Assembly: GCA_022813625.1 (NCBI GenBank)
Contig: JAKLMB010000011.1
Coordinates: forward strand, 620,001-684,000
Reading direction: 5' to 3'
Origin: Aaosphaeria pasadenensis
Lineage: Eukaryota; Ascomycota; Dothideomycetes; Pleosporales
Length of the DNA stretch: 64,000 nucleotides
Position 1 is the stretch's first letter. Every line of letters begins with the position of its first letter. The notes below the pieces were generated by a model that ran no database searches, was not told where the DNA came from, and was given only the letters and a program-made list of their open reading frames with translations. This document shows, piece by piece, positions 25,681 to 37,391 of this stretch. The position numbers and the translations under genes were made by a program.

Positions 25681-26096
25681 TTACTGTCCAAGCGCAACCT
25701 TGTCCTCTGCGAAAAGAAATCAGCACCACGATTCGTCTCGTCCAGGGCATGTTAGAGTCGACTACTCACTCTGCTGGGTGATCAAAAGTCCGTAGCGCTT
25801 CTTGATCGTGACGCGGTGCCTGTACATCCTCTGTCAGTCCTCATTTCCCACATTCGCCAAACAAGTTTTCCCAATCCCCACACATTTCTCCCCTCCAATC
25901 CTCTAACACTCTTTCCGTCTTCTTTCTCTTTCTCTTCCCTTCTGCGAAGGGGGACGCTGCGCATAACGTACCTCGAGTACCGATCATCAGGCGAGAATCG
26001 CGCCGGGTGCGCAGACTTGGACACCTCGCTTCCGACGACCTTCTTGAGGGTGTAGACGCGCTTGCCGGCGGCGTCGAGGGTGTACATGAGATGCAT
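25681..26096 (-). CDS. NOP10: H/ACA snoRNP protein Nop10
   Basis: Three exons, 26096-25972, 25819-25770 and 25706-25681, give 66 aa. The first 41 residues and the junction match Nop10 almost residue for residue: MHLMYTLDAAGKRVYTLKK, the signature SAHPARFSPDD, then YSRHRVTIKKRYGLL. Nop10 is the small adaptor of the H/ACA box complex (with Cbf5, Gar1, Nhp2) that guides rRNA pseudouridylation in the nucleolus. Intron 1 begins GTACGT and ends TACAG. The second intron (GTGAGT, CTAAC, TTTTCGCAG) gives the ending QQKDKVALGQ. If it were retained, the protein would end QQSE, so the C-terminal exon is less certain than the rest. It is divergent from LCL2. Confidence 0.93.
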
Positions 26097-26604
26097 GCTG
26101 GTTTTACAGTTAGCGTCAATTCCTGGTTTGCTTTGCTTGGTTCGCGATTGATTAAATTGAAAGTAGTAAAGTGATGGCGCCCGTTGCGGTACGGCTGTCG
26201 TAGGCGCGGAGCAGTGCTTCGGATTGTGGAATGCAGGAGATGGGCGAAGGTACGTACGTTACGGTATTATGTGAAGAATTGAAAGACGAATAGGTGTGTT
26301 GAATGTCGAGCACGTATGTATCAATCGAATCGTGAAGTCTCGAGCACTTTTTTTGGCCCTGCGGAAAAATTGGCGTAGCTAAGCTAAGTCCCCTCTCCTT
26401 TCAGTTTAGCGCCTTTCGTCGAACCAAACTCTTGGCGCGTTTGTCACGTTTGCCCAGTCCCTTCGGAATTAATTAAGCTCCCCCAAAAGCTCCACCTATA
26501 CATCATCAATTCCCCCGAGCTCCATCCAAATCCTCCCTTAAAGATAAAATCCACCACAGATAAACGTCTCATTATTACGAAATTTCCCAGCACATACACA
26601 CAAA
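26097..26604. promoter_or_regulatory. Shared NOP10/LCL2 divergent promoter region
   Basis: These 508 nt separate two divergent starts. They contain AT-rich text near 26460-26560 but no element I can name with confidence. Confidence 0.5.
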
Positions 26605-27088
26605 ATGGAGCTTCGAAACGTACTCCTCCTCGCCGTGAGCATGTTCACATTGCAAGCGCAGGCGCAATTCGGCTTCTTCGACCAGATGTTCGGCGGTGGA
26701 GGCGGAGGCGGAGGCGGAGGTGGGCACCAGCACCATGGGGGCCAGCAGAAGCAGAATGTTAGGAGTGATAGTAGTTGGTATCAGGCGCAGTATGAAAACG
26801 GTGAGCAGTGACAAATTTTCTTCACAATCAACCCCATTTTTGTTTATGTATTGTGATGGTGTTGCAGAGGATGGTTACTGATGCGTTGAAATAGCACATT
26901 GCTCAAACTACCTCTGTCCCGGAACGCTGTCGTGCGTGCACTTCCCGCATCACTGTCCCTGTGCGTGGGACACCGTGGAGGATAAGGTAGAGCTCGGGGA
27001 CGGCATTGCGGTGTGTGCGTCCAAGGGCGGGTACAAGGCGGACGATACGATTAGGAAGATCGATTTGGCGAGGAAGGGGCTGCTATGA
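26605..27088 (+). CDS. LCL2: LCL2-like secretory/ERAD protein (long chronological lifespan protein 2)
   Basis: Exons 26605-26800 and 26895-27088 (94-nt intron, GTGAGC...AATAG) encode 129 aa. A signal peptide (residues 1-20, ending AQAQ) is followed by FGFFDQMFGG and a run of eleven Gly. The conserved part is the cysteine core CSNYLCPGTLSC ... HCPCAW with VEDKVELGDG. An earlier AG (GCAG at 26867) would bring a stop at once, so the later acceptor is chosen. In yeast, Lcl2 is linked to ER-associated degradation and lifespan; its biochemical action is unresolved. The His/Gly/Gln-rich linker after the Gly run is lineage-variable. Confidence 0.9.
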
Positions 27089-27425
27089 GCGGTGCATTGG
27101 AAAGAAGTTGGGAATGGCTCACTTGGAGGAGGGAGATCCAAGAGGAATTGGTGGAATTGGCGTTTGTGGAGAAAGGGAGTGAATGGAATATATGATATCA
27201 CGAAGCACGAAATGGAAAAGTCAGGAAGGAAAGCATAGTGTTGGAAAGAAGGTCTTCTTTCAAGAGTGCGAGTAGGCACATGCACGCGAAGAGCAACGAA
27301 TATACCCTATACGGACCCCATCATTCATTATACATGAGCATTTTGTCCCCTAAAAGCTCGAATGATAAACCCAAACGCCGCGCTTGAAACCCAAAATCCC
27401 AATTCATCCATCCTGTCCCAATCAT
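27089..27425. other. Intergenic region between convergent genes
   Basis: Holds the 3' flanks of LCL2 (+) and of the coiled-coil gene (-). Nothing else seen. Confidence 0.6.
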
Positions 27426-30011
27426 TCATGAACGCTTGACATACTTGTATTTGTACAATTGATTCTCCTTCTCAGGCGCAACGCCGCACTCCTGCTTCCC
27501 CCATTCCCGCAGCAGTAATCGACCCCTAAGTTCTTTCTCCTCCTTGAGCTTTTCCATCGCGTCGGTCCACTGGCTGTCGCGCTGGCTAACGACCGTCTTC
27601 GAGCGCTCCTTAAGCACTTTGCTGATGAGGCTCGCGAGCCGCTCGTCCATGGCTTTGTTGACGGCTTCGAATTCGGAGCGCTGGGTTGAGAGTTGGTTGC
27701 GGAGGGTGTCGAGCTCGGAGGTGAGTGCTTTGTTCTTTGCGTGGAGTGCGGCGTTGTCGTCGTGGAGGTCTGAGGATTGTGTCTGGCGGGCTTTGGAGGA
27801 TTGGACTTCCTTGCGCATGGAGGAGTGCTCGGATTTCAAGGTCTTCATGGCGGCGGCTTGTCGCCTCAATAGCATCCGTAAGTTTTCGATCTCGGCCTCC
27901 TTGGGATCGGAGTGGCTGGAGAGCTCGGTCACGTCCTGGTCGTCGTCTTTGTCCAGCTCGGCCTTTCGCGCAGCTTCGTTCTTTAGCCTTTCGAGTTGTG
28001 CGGTGATGACCTTGAGCTCCTTCGCGAGATGCTTCTTCTCTTTCCTTTCGGTATCAAGTAAAGCACCCGCTTTGCGGACCGCATCTTCTGCCTTCGATCG
28101 GACATTCTCAGTCTCCGCGTCTTGCTCTTCCCTGAGCGTCTGAAGCTCCGACTGCACCTCTTTATACCGGTCTTCGGCCTCAAGCTTCAGCTCCTTCATC
28201 TTGACGAGTTTCCTGTCGGCGTCTGCCATCTTCCTCTCCATCTCTTTCTTGGAATCTGCCAGTCTTTCGCGGGCATCGTTGGCCTCTGCGGTAAGACGCT
28301 CGACGTCCGCTTGTGCTTTCGCTCCTTCTCGATGTGCATCAGAAAGCTGTTGGCGAAGCGCGGAGATCGTCGTTTCTAGTCCTTCAATGCGTCCCTGCGC
28401 GCTGCTCAGACGCTGCTCTATGCGCTCGTGCTCTTCGATGTTGCTCAGTAGCTGTCTGTCCTTCTCATTGGTATCCTGTCGGGAAGTCGCAAGCTGCGAT
28501 TGGAGGTGCGTCAGTTGCGACTCTAGGTCTGAAATCCTTCTTGTGTGGACTTGGGTGTCTGAGTGAGAGGTGGAGCTCTGTGCGGATAGAGAATCACGCT
28601 CTTGACGAGCAGTGTTGGCTGCTGTGTGGGCAGCATCGGCTTCTTGTCGGGCAGCGCGGGCTTCGGAGGTAGCTTTCTCCAGATCGGACTGGAGCGTATC
28701 GGCGAGAGTTTGGAGGGATGAAAGGTCTTTAGACAGGCGCTCGCATTCGTTCGTCTTGCCCAGTATAGCATCTTGCTCTGTCCTTGTCTGTGTAGCCTTG
28801 AGAGATTCAAGCTTCTGGTTATTCTGCTGCTCTGCTTGACTCAAGTCATTCCGCAATTGCACAAGTAGGCCGTCTTTCTCTGCGACCTGAGCCTCAGCCA
28901 GTCGCTTCGCCTCCTCGGCTGCAGCAAGCTGGCGCTCAAAATCTTCCCTCTGCTTCTGCATCTTAGCAAGAGTCTGCAAGCGCAGTTCTTCTCCGAATTC
29001 CTCCAGTCGACGGCTGAAATCTGCGTCTTTGGCCATCAGCTGTGCCTCCATGCTCCTGATAATATCTCCCTCGTCCTTTCTCCGCCTCTCGCCCTCCTCT
29101 AGACCGCCAATGCGTTCGCGCTGGTTGTAGTTTTCCGCTCTAGATGTGTCGAGTTCTGCTCGCGTGTACGTTAGGATCGTTTCCAATTCTGTGATCCTGG
29201 TCTTTGCCGCCAGCTCCTGCTGCTCGAGTCGCGCTTCGAGTGCAGCGATGTGATCTTGTAACGAATCGACGGTGTTATCGATCTGAGTGCTGGGCTCGCG
29301 AACATGATGTATGACGGTCTCCTGGGTAGGCTTTCGTGGGGTATCATAGTCCTCAACTGTTGCTTGAAGCGATCGTGCTTTCGGGGGGGAGTGGCTTGGA
29401 GGGCGCAATAGGTCTTGCTTTGCCAATCGTAGAGGCGTGGAAGTAACAAAATCCTGCGTCTCAGTATCCGGCAGAGCGCTGAGATAACTCATGACTTTTT
29501 CGTCGTTCTCCATTGACACTTCTGAGTGATCACCTCCGACACCCTCTTGGCTGTTACTCGTGCCGTTTGCTCGTACGGTAGGTGAACCAGAGTCAAACTG
29601 TGACTCGGCTTTTCGCTCGTGCGCGCTGTCTTCAATCACAGCTCTGTCGCTCTCTTCAGTGAGGTCCTGGCCGTCAAGCTGGCGCATAGCATCACCCCGA
29701 ACCCCAGATATCCTGCTAGTTGCCTCCTTCCGCGACTTGATCTGCGACAGAGGAAGGTCTGCGGTCATGTAATAGGTCAAGTTCGCTGTGAAATCATCTG
29801 GACCGTCGATATCGCTAGTATCGACCACGTCCACAACAGGCGCATGTTTTGCCTCCAGATCCGTAGATTCGAAAGTCGAATTGTGGCCTAATGCGCTGAG
29901 GTCGATCTCGTAGTGTGAGCCATCTTCCGTGGGTGGACGGCGTGCGGGACTGCGCTGCGGAGATGCGAACCGCGTCGGGCTCGCGGTGTAGGATGATCGT
30001 GATCGCGGCAT
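27426..30011 (-). CDS. Large coiled-coil protein, possibly spindle-pole-body associated
   Basis: An intronless frame of 861 aa from the first ATG. The N-terminal ~230 residues are Ser/Pro-rich and disordered, with a short ordered phrase, EIDLSALGHNSTFE, then VDTSDIDGPDDFTANLTYYM. About residues 240-800 are near-continuous heptad-rich coiled coil (Glu/Lys/Arg/Gln/Leu/Ala). The C-terminus has LRGRLLLREWGKQECG and ends with basic YKYKYVKRS. The layout resembles fungal spindle-pole-body or microtubule-organising scaffold proteins. The IDGPDDFT-type phrase reminds me of proteins annotated as Cut12/Pcp1-like, but I cannot name the orthologue. An in-frame upstream extension was not seen. Confidence 0.85.
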   Translation of the reverse strand: MPRSRSSYTASPTRFASPQRSPARRPPTEDGSHYEIDLSALGHNSTFESTDLEAKHAPVVDVVDTSDIDGPDDFTANLTYYMTADLPLSQIKSRKEATSRISGVRGDAMRQLDGQDLTEESDRAVIEDSAHERKAESQFDSGSPTVRANGTSNSQEGVGGDHSEVSMENDEKVMSYLSALPDTETQDFVTSTPLRLAKQDLLRPPSHSPPKARSLQATVEDYDTPRKPTQETVIHHVREPSTQIDNTVDSLQDHIAALEARLEQQELAAKTRITELETILTYTRAELDTSRAENYNQRERIGGLEEGERRRKDEGDIIRSMEAQLMAKDADFSRRLEEFGEELRLQTLAKMQKQREDFERQLAAAEEAKRLAEAQVAEKDGLLVQLRNDLSQAEQQNNQKLESLKATQTRTEQDAILGKTNECERLSKDLSSLQTLADTLQSDLEKATSEARAARQEADAAHTAANTARQERDSLSAQSSTSHSDTQVHTRRISDLESQLTHLQSQLATSRQDTNEKDRQLLSNIEEHERIEQRLSSAQGRIEGLETTISALRQQLSDAHREGAKAQADVERLTAEANDARERLADSKKEMERKMADADRKLVKMKELKLEAEDRYKEVQSELQTLREEQDAETENVRSKAEDAVRKAGALLDTERKEKKHLAKELKVITAQLERLKNEAARKAELDKDDDQDVTELSSHSDPKEAEIENLRMLLRRQAAAMKTLKSEHSSMRKEVQSSKARQTQSSDLHDDNAALHAKNKALTSELDTLRNQLSTQRSEFEAVNKAMDERLASLISKVLKERSKTVVSQRDSQWTDAMEKLKEEKELRGRLLLREWGKQECGVAPEKENQLYKYKYVKRS

Positions 30012-31771
30012 GGTTCACAGCATGAGTGAGTATATATGAATGCGATTGGGCGCAGGGTCTTGCGTTGCTTCCCAAGAGCGATATGGGATAAGAATTGGGG
30101 GTGTTGAAAGTGTGTTTGTTGTGATGTTTACCCTGTTTGCTTGGCGTATCAACGCGTTGTCACACTGCTTGAACAGTTTGGTGACTAGAGGGCCGGGTTC
30201 CCTGTGGTTCGGTTTGCGGGGCCACGTGCGCTAGGGCGAGGCCTATCTACTGTAGGAACCAGTCCACAGGTACTCATCCCAAGTACATACATAGCTCTTC
30301 ACGACTCCATCCATTCATCAATAACAGTATCAAGCCATCGACATCTCTCACACCTCGGCTGGACAGTTGTATCGAATTTGAACAATCCTATTGTCCCAAC
30401 ATGGCTGTTCCGGCCTCAGATGTTTCTCGTCCACTCGGGCCATGCTTGAACCGACATCCGCTCTCGTAAACGACACTATCCTCTAGACCTTCCTATTCCC
30501 GCATAGGCGATGATATTGAGACCTCGTGTGGCTGCCAGGAATGGGCATCTCTACCACTAGGATTTTGATGGGACACCCCAACGCGGGCCAGCTTAACGCT
30601 TATCAGTAAGCTGGTGTGACTGACATTCCTGCTGTTGGGCCATTGTCTTTTCCAACAGCAACAGCAGGTTGGTATGTGCAGGGCAAGGCAGGTTGTTGAA
30701 GATTCGCCTTCATAGGGAAATACACAGTCAATATGATATTGACGAGCAGACAATTTTCCACTGCAATACGAATTGACCTTGGGTGGTGCCCGGTCTACTC
30801 GTACAAGTTGGCAGTCCGATCATCGGATGACAGTCGCCTTCCATCCAAGCATGTGGCTTTCATGAAGCAATCACATCGTAAAGGCTTATGTTCCTTTAGC
30901 AATTGAGTCGTATGTATACTCTTTACTCGTCTTAGAAGGTCGTCAAGATCTAGTGCCAAGCTAGCGATATAACTCTCGAGCTAGGACACCTAGGACGACA
31001 CCTTCTGGTCCTGCTCATCCTTCTGTGTAACCCTTTTTATCCAGGACTGTCAGGACTGTCAGCCGCCGGGCCTATGAGCGATTAGTTCTTTGTATACGGA
31101 GGGAGTACGAGAGCATACTCTAAGTCGTGTACAGCACAAGCCTACAGTACTAATCCCGTAACCTTAAATATAGGCCCCCAAAAGGATAACGGTAACAAGC
31201 TCTATCCAATCCTCTTCCCCATCCTTCCCGTTTCATTCGGTACAGGGCCAAGTTCCCTGCAGTTATTGTGCTTGTACTGGTCTGGTCTCGCCCCATTACT
31301 ATGCAATCCAGACCCATTCAGAAAGTACCTAGGTATGGGTATGGATGGATATGCAATACGAAGGCGGGGTTCACCACTGTTATTGCCTAGCGGGTCGGTT
31401 ACAAGGGTTTGCCTTGGATACCCAATGGCGTTCTGGAAGAGAGGCTTACAGGGTCGCCCGTTTATTAAAGATGGCTACCATGCCCGCGCGCAGCATTATT
31501 GTCGTCGTGATCTGATCTGACCCGCCTGTCAATCTATCGGTCTGCTTGTCATACCCTTGCCTGCCGACTGCCCATAATATCTTTGTCGTCAGTCGCTGAA
31601 CGCTACATATCAGCTTTGGGGTATCGATTGTAAGCGGCAACGACGATAGTTGGAATCCAGTGATCCAGCAGGCACAGCCCAACGATTCTTTGCAATCGAC
31701 TACGCCGCAAGGGCATGTACTAAAGACTTTCACGACTATCTCCCTCTGATCACGGCCGGAATAAATCAACA
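30012..31771. other. 1.76-kb intergenic region
   Basis: Lies between the divergent coiled-coil and surface-protein genes. It has short frames only and no domain; it should contain both promoters. Confidence 0.55.
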
Positions 31772-32997
31772 ATGGTGGCACGAAACCTCTTCTCTTTGGC
31801 CGCTGTTCCTATCCTAGCGGCCTCTGCTCTGCCTGCAGCAACCTCAACTGGTCCAACAGAACCAAGTCCCACCAACCTCGACAATGGCTTCTGGGACAGC
31901 TTCTCCTCGAACTGGACTTGGCCTGCGCCTCTCGATAAGGGATTCCTTCGTACCTTTTACCTGGAGAATCCCGAGGAGACGAACGTCAATACCACCAGTG
32001 AGACCAACGACGATGTCGGACGGAAAACGGACTTGATCCTCGCAGCCGTGAAGAACGTCACGACGCCCAAGGAGGGAGAGTTTGGCAGCGACAATGTTGT
32101 CGTCAGGGTTGGCGATAGCTTGAAGCCGGAGTTCTCTGTACCCGAATCCTCCACCGGCAAGAAGAGGAGAGTGGAACTCAAGTGTCTTGTTTGCTCTAAA
32201 GGAAGCGAGAACGGTTCGATCTACGATGCCTGCGATAGTTGTAAGTTCATCAATCCTTCATTACCCGCATAAATCTGCCTTATCTATACGAATCTGCTTT
32301 GAAACACGCCGCATTTGGAATCACGAAAACTAATCCCCCAATCACAGACAAAGACTCCTCGTCCGTGTCGTTCTTCTACAATGCCACAGACCCCATCGAG
32401 TCCCAAGAGCGCATCACTCTCCCAGCATTGTCCTCGTCTCTCGAGCTCCCCAAGACCACCGTCGGCCTGTGCATGTTGACCGTCTCCCGGAGCGAGGAAT
32501 CATACGCCGACTTCGACCACTCGATCCCCTTCGCCGTGACCCACGAGCCCCGTGAAGACGGCAAGGCATGGCTCTTCAACAAGGCCACCTCGACCGGCGC
32601 CCTCGACGCCGAACAGCCCACCCAGTCCCCCGCCGAAGCCACCCCACCTCCCCAGCACAAGAGCAACGGCATGCACATGTCGGGCGGAGCCATCGCCGGC
32701 ATCGTCGTCGGCTTCCTGGTCCTCTGCGGTATGATCGGCTGCGTCACCGTTGCAACGAGGGGCTCCCAAAACATCGGCAATGAGGCCAAGGTCATCGACG
32801 AGACGGAGTTGGGTCCCATGCCGAGCGGCGACCACGCCCAAGGCGGTGCTCCTGGCACTGCTGGTGCCGCTGCTGTCGAGAGGAGAGTCGAGACCGATGA
32901 CAATGGCGAGATCCCGCCTTCGTACCAGCAGGCTGTCGCTACTGGTGAGCCTGCCCCGCCGCCAGCCACGCAGCCCCCGCCGCAGCGCTACGCATAG
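31772..32997 (+). CDS. Single-pass type I surface protein with PPxY-like tail
   Basis: Exons 31772-32240 and 32348-32997 (107-nt intron, GTAAGT...ATCACAG) give 372 aa. It has a signal peptide (residues 1-19), an extracellular domain of about 260 residues with several N-glycosylation sequons and a CLVCS motif, one transmembrane helix (AIAGIVVGFLVLCGMIGC, about residue 276) and a ~75-residue Pro/Ala/Gly-rich cytosolic tail with PPSYQQ, a possible WW-domain ligand for an Rsp5-type ubiquitin ligase. No named family is recognised. The layout resembles the fungal single-pass wall-sensor or receptor-like proteins, and the role is inferred only from topology. Confidence 0.8.
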
Positions 32998-34215
32998 ACT
33001 GGATGACGCGAGGAGGTTGAAGTCGTCTTCAATGGCATGTTGGGAGGAAATTTCAAAAAGCCCAGGTCGGATTGGGCGGCTTTACATGGAAGTGATGTTT
33101 CGAAACTGTAGTTTAGTTACCTAGTAAATATATATGTCTGTACACGAATAGAAAAGTTATTGGTACATAAATCACACGATAAGAAAATCTTTAACGACTA
33201 CCTCCAATAGGATTCATCATGCTCTGGTTTTTTGAAAATATAATCAAATGATTAAACAATTAAAAATCTTATACAACAATGCAAAACCTCAAAGCAAGTA
33301 CCCCCGTACCCGTTGGACCTCACCCCGAACTCCACATGAACATCACATCCCCACACACATACTTGACGGCTAATCCTCCTATATACCCAAACTAATCTTC
33401 CAATCCAAGACATCCATCCACTACCACCCAATGCATCCGTGCTTCAAACAAAAATCCTGCCAATCTCCCTAAAGCCAACAATCATTCCTTGCCCATCAAA
33501 CCACGCAATCTTCCCCCCTTGATAACAAAAAAATCCACGACGAGGATAGCAGTAAGGTATGGATATAGTCAGATGCAGATTGATGTCACCACTCCAATCC
33601 TGCGGTGAAAAAAAGATACATAATGATACGCTCACCTCCCTTCACCCATCTCAGCACCAATCTCCCCTCCCTTTCCCAAAGAAGACTCCCCCAACCACGC
33701 ATCACCATCTATTCCTGTCCGCGAGTTCAAACAGTCCCCGCGTTCCGGCGTCGGCGTGTAGATTCAACCGCGGGCATTCATTTGGGAGGGAGGGGAGTGA
33801 AGGGGGGTGGTGTTGAGATTCGGGACTTCCTGAGTGGTGAGATCGGTTCGGAAATGTGAGGCTGTAGGGATGGGTTGGGATGGGGTGTGAGGTTTCTGTG
33901 TACCTAGGTAGGTGGGGGTTGGAGGAAAGTTTGGTGAATAGTTTGCGAGGTATTCATAAAGGGGAGGGAGTATGTTTGATTTTTGAATTTCACTTATTTT
34001 GATCATCCTTTGAAATTCGATTTCCGAAGGGGGAATCCTAAGACGCAGCGAGAAGACCCAACAAGTATGTTTCGACAAAAATTCACACTCAATAGACGGG
34101 ATTTCGAAGTAAGTAACAAAATGATATCTTATACATTGTTCCCAGCCCTATAGAATAAAAAATTGAAAAAACCCTTTTCATGCAAGTCATGTCCGTTTTC
34201 CAACAAGTCTATGTA
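32998..34215. other. 1.2-kb intergenic region between convergent genes
   Basis: AT-rich near 33.1-33.3 kb, then C/T-rich. No gene recognised; probable 3' UTRs. Confidence 0.55.
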
Positions 34216-36977
34216 CTAAAAACCCATCCACTCGCCCTCGCCCTCCTCGTCGTCATCTTCGTCCATGATGGCATCGACGTCGTTTCCGTCTCCCGCAACG
34301 CCGAAGTCCAATTTCAGCACTTCCTCCTTCTTCTCGACGGGCTGCGCGAGGAGGTACTCGATGCGGTAGATGTTCTCGTCCGCCAGCCGCGCGAGCTCGC
34401 TTTGGATGCGCTTGACTGCCTTCTCGACGACGCGGAGTTCGCTTTCCATGGCGGCGCGGTTGTCCTTCATCCAGCGGCCGTGCTTGCTGAGGAGCGCCTC
34501 GATCCACATTAGGTTGAATTCGAGGTGGGGTGACTCGTCGGCTTGGACGGCGATGAAGCGGAGGAGGCGGGCGAGGTAGACGGCCGGGACGTCTTTGACG
34601 ACGAGTGGGATGTCGGATGGGGGGATGGATTCGTAGACTCGGCGGATGAGGCTTCGCTCGTTGAGGCGGAACGCCATCACGAGGGCTTTGAGGTATTCCT
34701 TTTGTGCCAGTGTGGCCATGGTGGTTGCGGGGGTGACGGTGATGTCGAGGTCGAATGGGTCGAATTGGAAGAGCGTGTCGAGAGAGTAGATGAGGAGACC
34801 TTCTGTTGAAGCGGCACAGAAGGCGCGGCCAGTTGGGGAGAAGCCAACGGCAGGGACACGGACTTGAGGTCTTGTCTTTCGAGCTCCTTCGCCCTTCTGA
34901 GCTCCTGGGAGGGTACGATCGATGCGGTCTTCGAGATCGGAGGCTTCGCCTTGGGAATCTATCAAATCGCGAGGACCGCCTTCCGTGAGAAGCTTGCTGT
35001 TAAGGAATTCTTGGGTGCCGTCCAAAGAGAGATTGACCGAAACTGTGAACTTCTTCGCAAGTACCCCCGACTCGCAATCGTAGAGACAGATGTACTTGCT
35101 GTTACCTCCAGCAAGGACGCATGTGCCATCCGCACTGTACTTCACAGTCGTGAAGCTTTTAGTGCCAGCTGCGTTGGCGGCGGTTCTCCTGTCGGAAATT
35201 TTACGACCACCTGATACGTCTCGTCGTGCATCGACACCGCTCTGTTGTGATGCCTCTGATACGGACCAGAATGTTAATTGACCATCGAGAGTAGTAACTG
35301 CAATCTGTTTCGAATCTGGGCGGAAAGCGACGCAGAGAACATCGGCAATGAGCTGTAGTGGTTCACTTGTCTGTGTACGCGCGAAAATATTCCAGAGGCG
35401 GACTGTGTGATCCCAACTTCCACTGACTAGCGTGCTAGCATCTGGGGCGAATGATAACGATGATACAGGCCCTTCATGACCAGAGAGTCGATCGAGCAGC
35501 TGCCCGGTTTGAACGGACCAAATGTGGATATCGAAGGAATCAATCGAGCCAGCGCAGACAACCTCACCACTTGGATCGACCGCCAGTGAGGAGAAAGCCA
35601 GCCTTGTAGGCGCAGTGAACGTTCGGAAGTTGCGGTATCGAATCAAGTCCCATGCTCTTACGGATCCGTCCAGACTTGCTGTGAAGAGCACATTGCCCCG
35701 TTTTGCGAATTCGCATGCCGTGACGCCGCTGATGTGTTCGGTGAAAGTGACAATGCAGAATCCAGAATTGACGTCCCATACCTTTATCTTGCCATCGTCA
35801 GAAGCGGTCACGATACGTTGACCTTCTGGAGAATATGCTATCGTGTTCATGGAATCGAAGTGTCCTTGTTGCTTCAGCACGTATGATTCTGACTGCCATT
35901 CCCATACCAGAAGCTGTCCGAGTTTGGATGCACCGAATGCTAGCCATTCTCCTGTCTTGTTTATGGTGACAAAGTCGATGTCGTTTTGCGATATGCTTAG
36001 GTTTTGTATCTGGCTGAAGTCCGGTAGTTCGTGGATCATAAACGTGCCGCTCGAAAATCCAGTTACGAGGAGGCCAGACTCAGCATGGAATGCAGCGCAT
36101 GTTACGTGCGCATTGTTCTGCATGAAGTAATGTCTCTCGGATATTCTCCATTGCGAGTACTCGTCGTCATCTTCGTCAACATCCTCCGGCGCATCGGGTC
36201 GAAGCATGTATTTCCAGACGAAGACTGCGCCGTCCTTGCTGATTGTGAATATTGTCTCCTGATCCTTGGAGAACCATGCACCCACGACCGCCTGTCGGTG
36301 GCCTCCAATTGTTGTTGGCACGAATCCTTCTTCCGGATCCAAACTCCATATCCGCGCTGTCAAATCCTTCGATGCAGTGAGGAAGAACCTTGAGTCGCTT
36401 GACCACTCTATACTCCGTACGATATCAAAATGTCCTGTATAGACTCGATGTCGAACGAAGGGCGCAAATTCGAGATCACCGTCCGCCACATCCGGTGTCG
36501 AGGGTGTGTGCCATACCTCAATCTGCCGCCCAATTGCCGCTGCGAAATGTCGTCCAGAGGGTGCGAATGCGAGCGCGGTGACCTCCTGTTTGAACGAAAA
36601 GTGATACAACGCTATTCTTCGAGGAACATTGGTGAGGATCGCACGGCCGTCTTCGTCCACGGAGAGTAAAAGGTTTCCTCGAGGGTTCAATGCCAATCGG
36701 GCGATACTTCGACGATGCGCAAAAGGTAACGTATATGATTTTGAACTAGAATTGTATAAGCCACGACTCGAAGTTTTCCTAAATTCCAACGTACTTCACG
36801 AGATCGAAAACTGTCACGCGATTTCCGACTGGAGAGAAGAGGCAGGTTCCATCTGGACTGAACAGAAGGTTGCCTCTGCTGTACACTGTACCCAGCAGAT
36901 TAGAGAACTAGAGGATTGTGTTAGGCCGTAGACACTCCAATATAGCAATCCGCACTCACATGAAAGTCCGTCTTCAT
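34216..36977 (-). CDS. PWP2: Periodic tryptophan protein 2 (Pwp2/Utp1), UTP-B subunit
   Basis: Three exons, 36977-36960, 36907-36795 and 36745-34216, give 886 aa. The 18-nt first exon (MKTDFH) and the second exon supply the conserved beginning FSNLLGTVYSRGNLLFSPDG, which is lost if only the long frame is read. About twelve or more WD40 repeats follow (GHFDIVRSIEWSSDSRFFLTA, GHEGPVSSLSFAPDASTLVSG and others). The helical Utp12/Pwp2 C-terminal domain lies at about 690-830. The tail is acidic (DEDDDEEGEGEW). Pwp2 is a structural subunit of the UTP-B complex that assembles on the 5' ETS of pre-rRNA in the small-subunit processome. It is divergent from the septin gene over 414 nt. Confidence 0.95.
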
Positions 36978-37391
36978 TTTCACCACCGTCCACAAAGTCG
37001 TTAGTATTTCATTGCGACGGGATTTGCGGGGACATTCACATCTTGAACTTTTTTCTGGCGATGGAGCTCGGGCCATGTGCCAGGGCACTAGCGCGCCTTC
37101 CCCGTTCGGGGTCAGTGCTTGCCGAAGGGAGACGTGCAGAGAAAGGGGACGCCAAATTATCCAGCAACACCACGACACCGCAGCTTTCAACACTACAACC
37201 ACCACCTCCTCACTACTCCTCCATCCTCACGCGCACCGCCTAGGCTTTCTCCATAGGAAGGGTCATCTCTCGTGGAATCTCCAGAGTAATTCACCCCTTC
37301 TGTCTTACTCTGTCACTCGGACACCTCAGCTCACTGGACCCTTGCAGCAGCCACCTCCACAAAATAAACAGTTTGAACACAGGACGAAACT
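36978..37391. promoter_or_regulatory. Shared PWP2/septin divergent promoter region
   Basis: 414 nt between two start codons transcribed outward. The septin side is CA/CT-rich, typical of leaders of strongly expressed fungal genes. No specific factor site is asserted. Confidence 0.5.
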
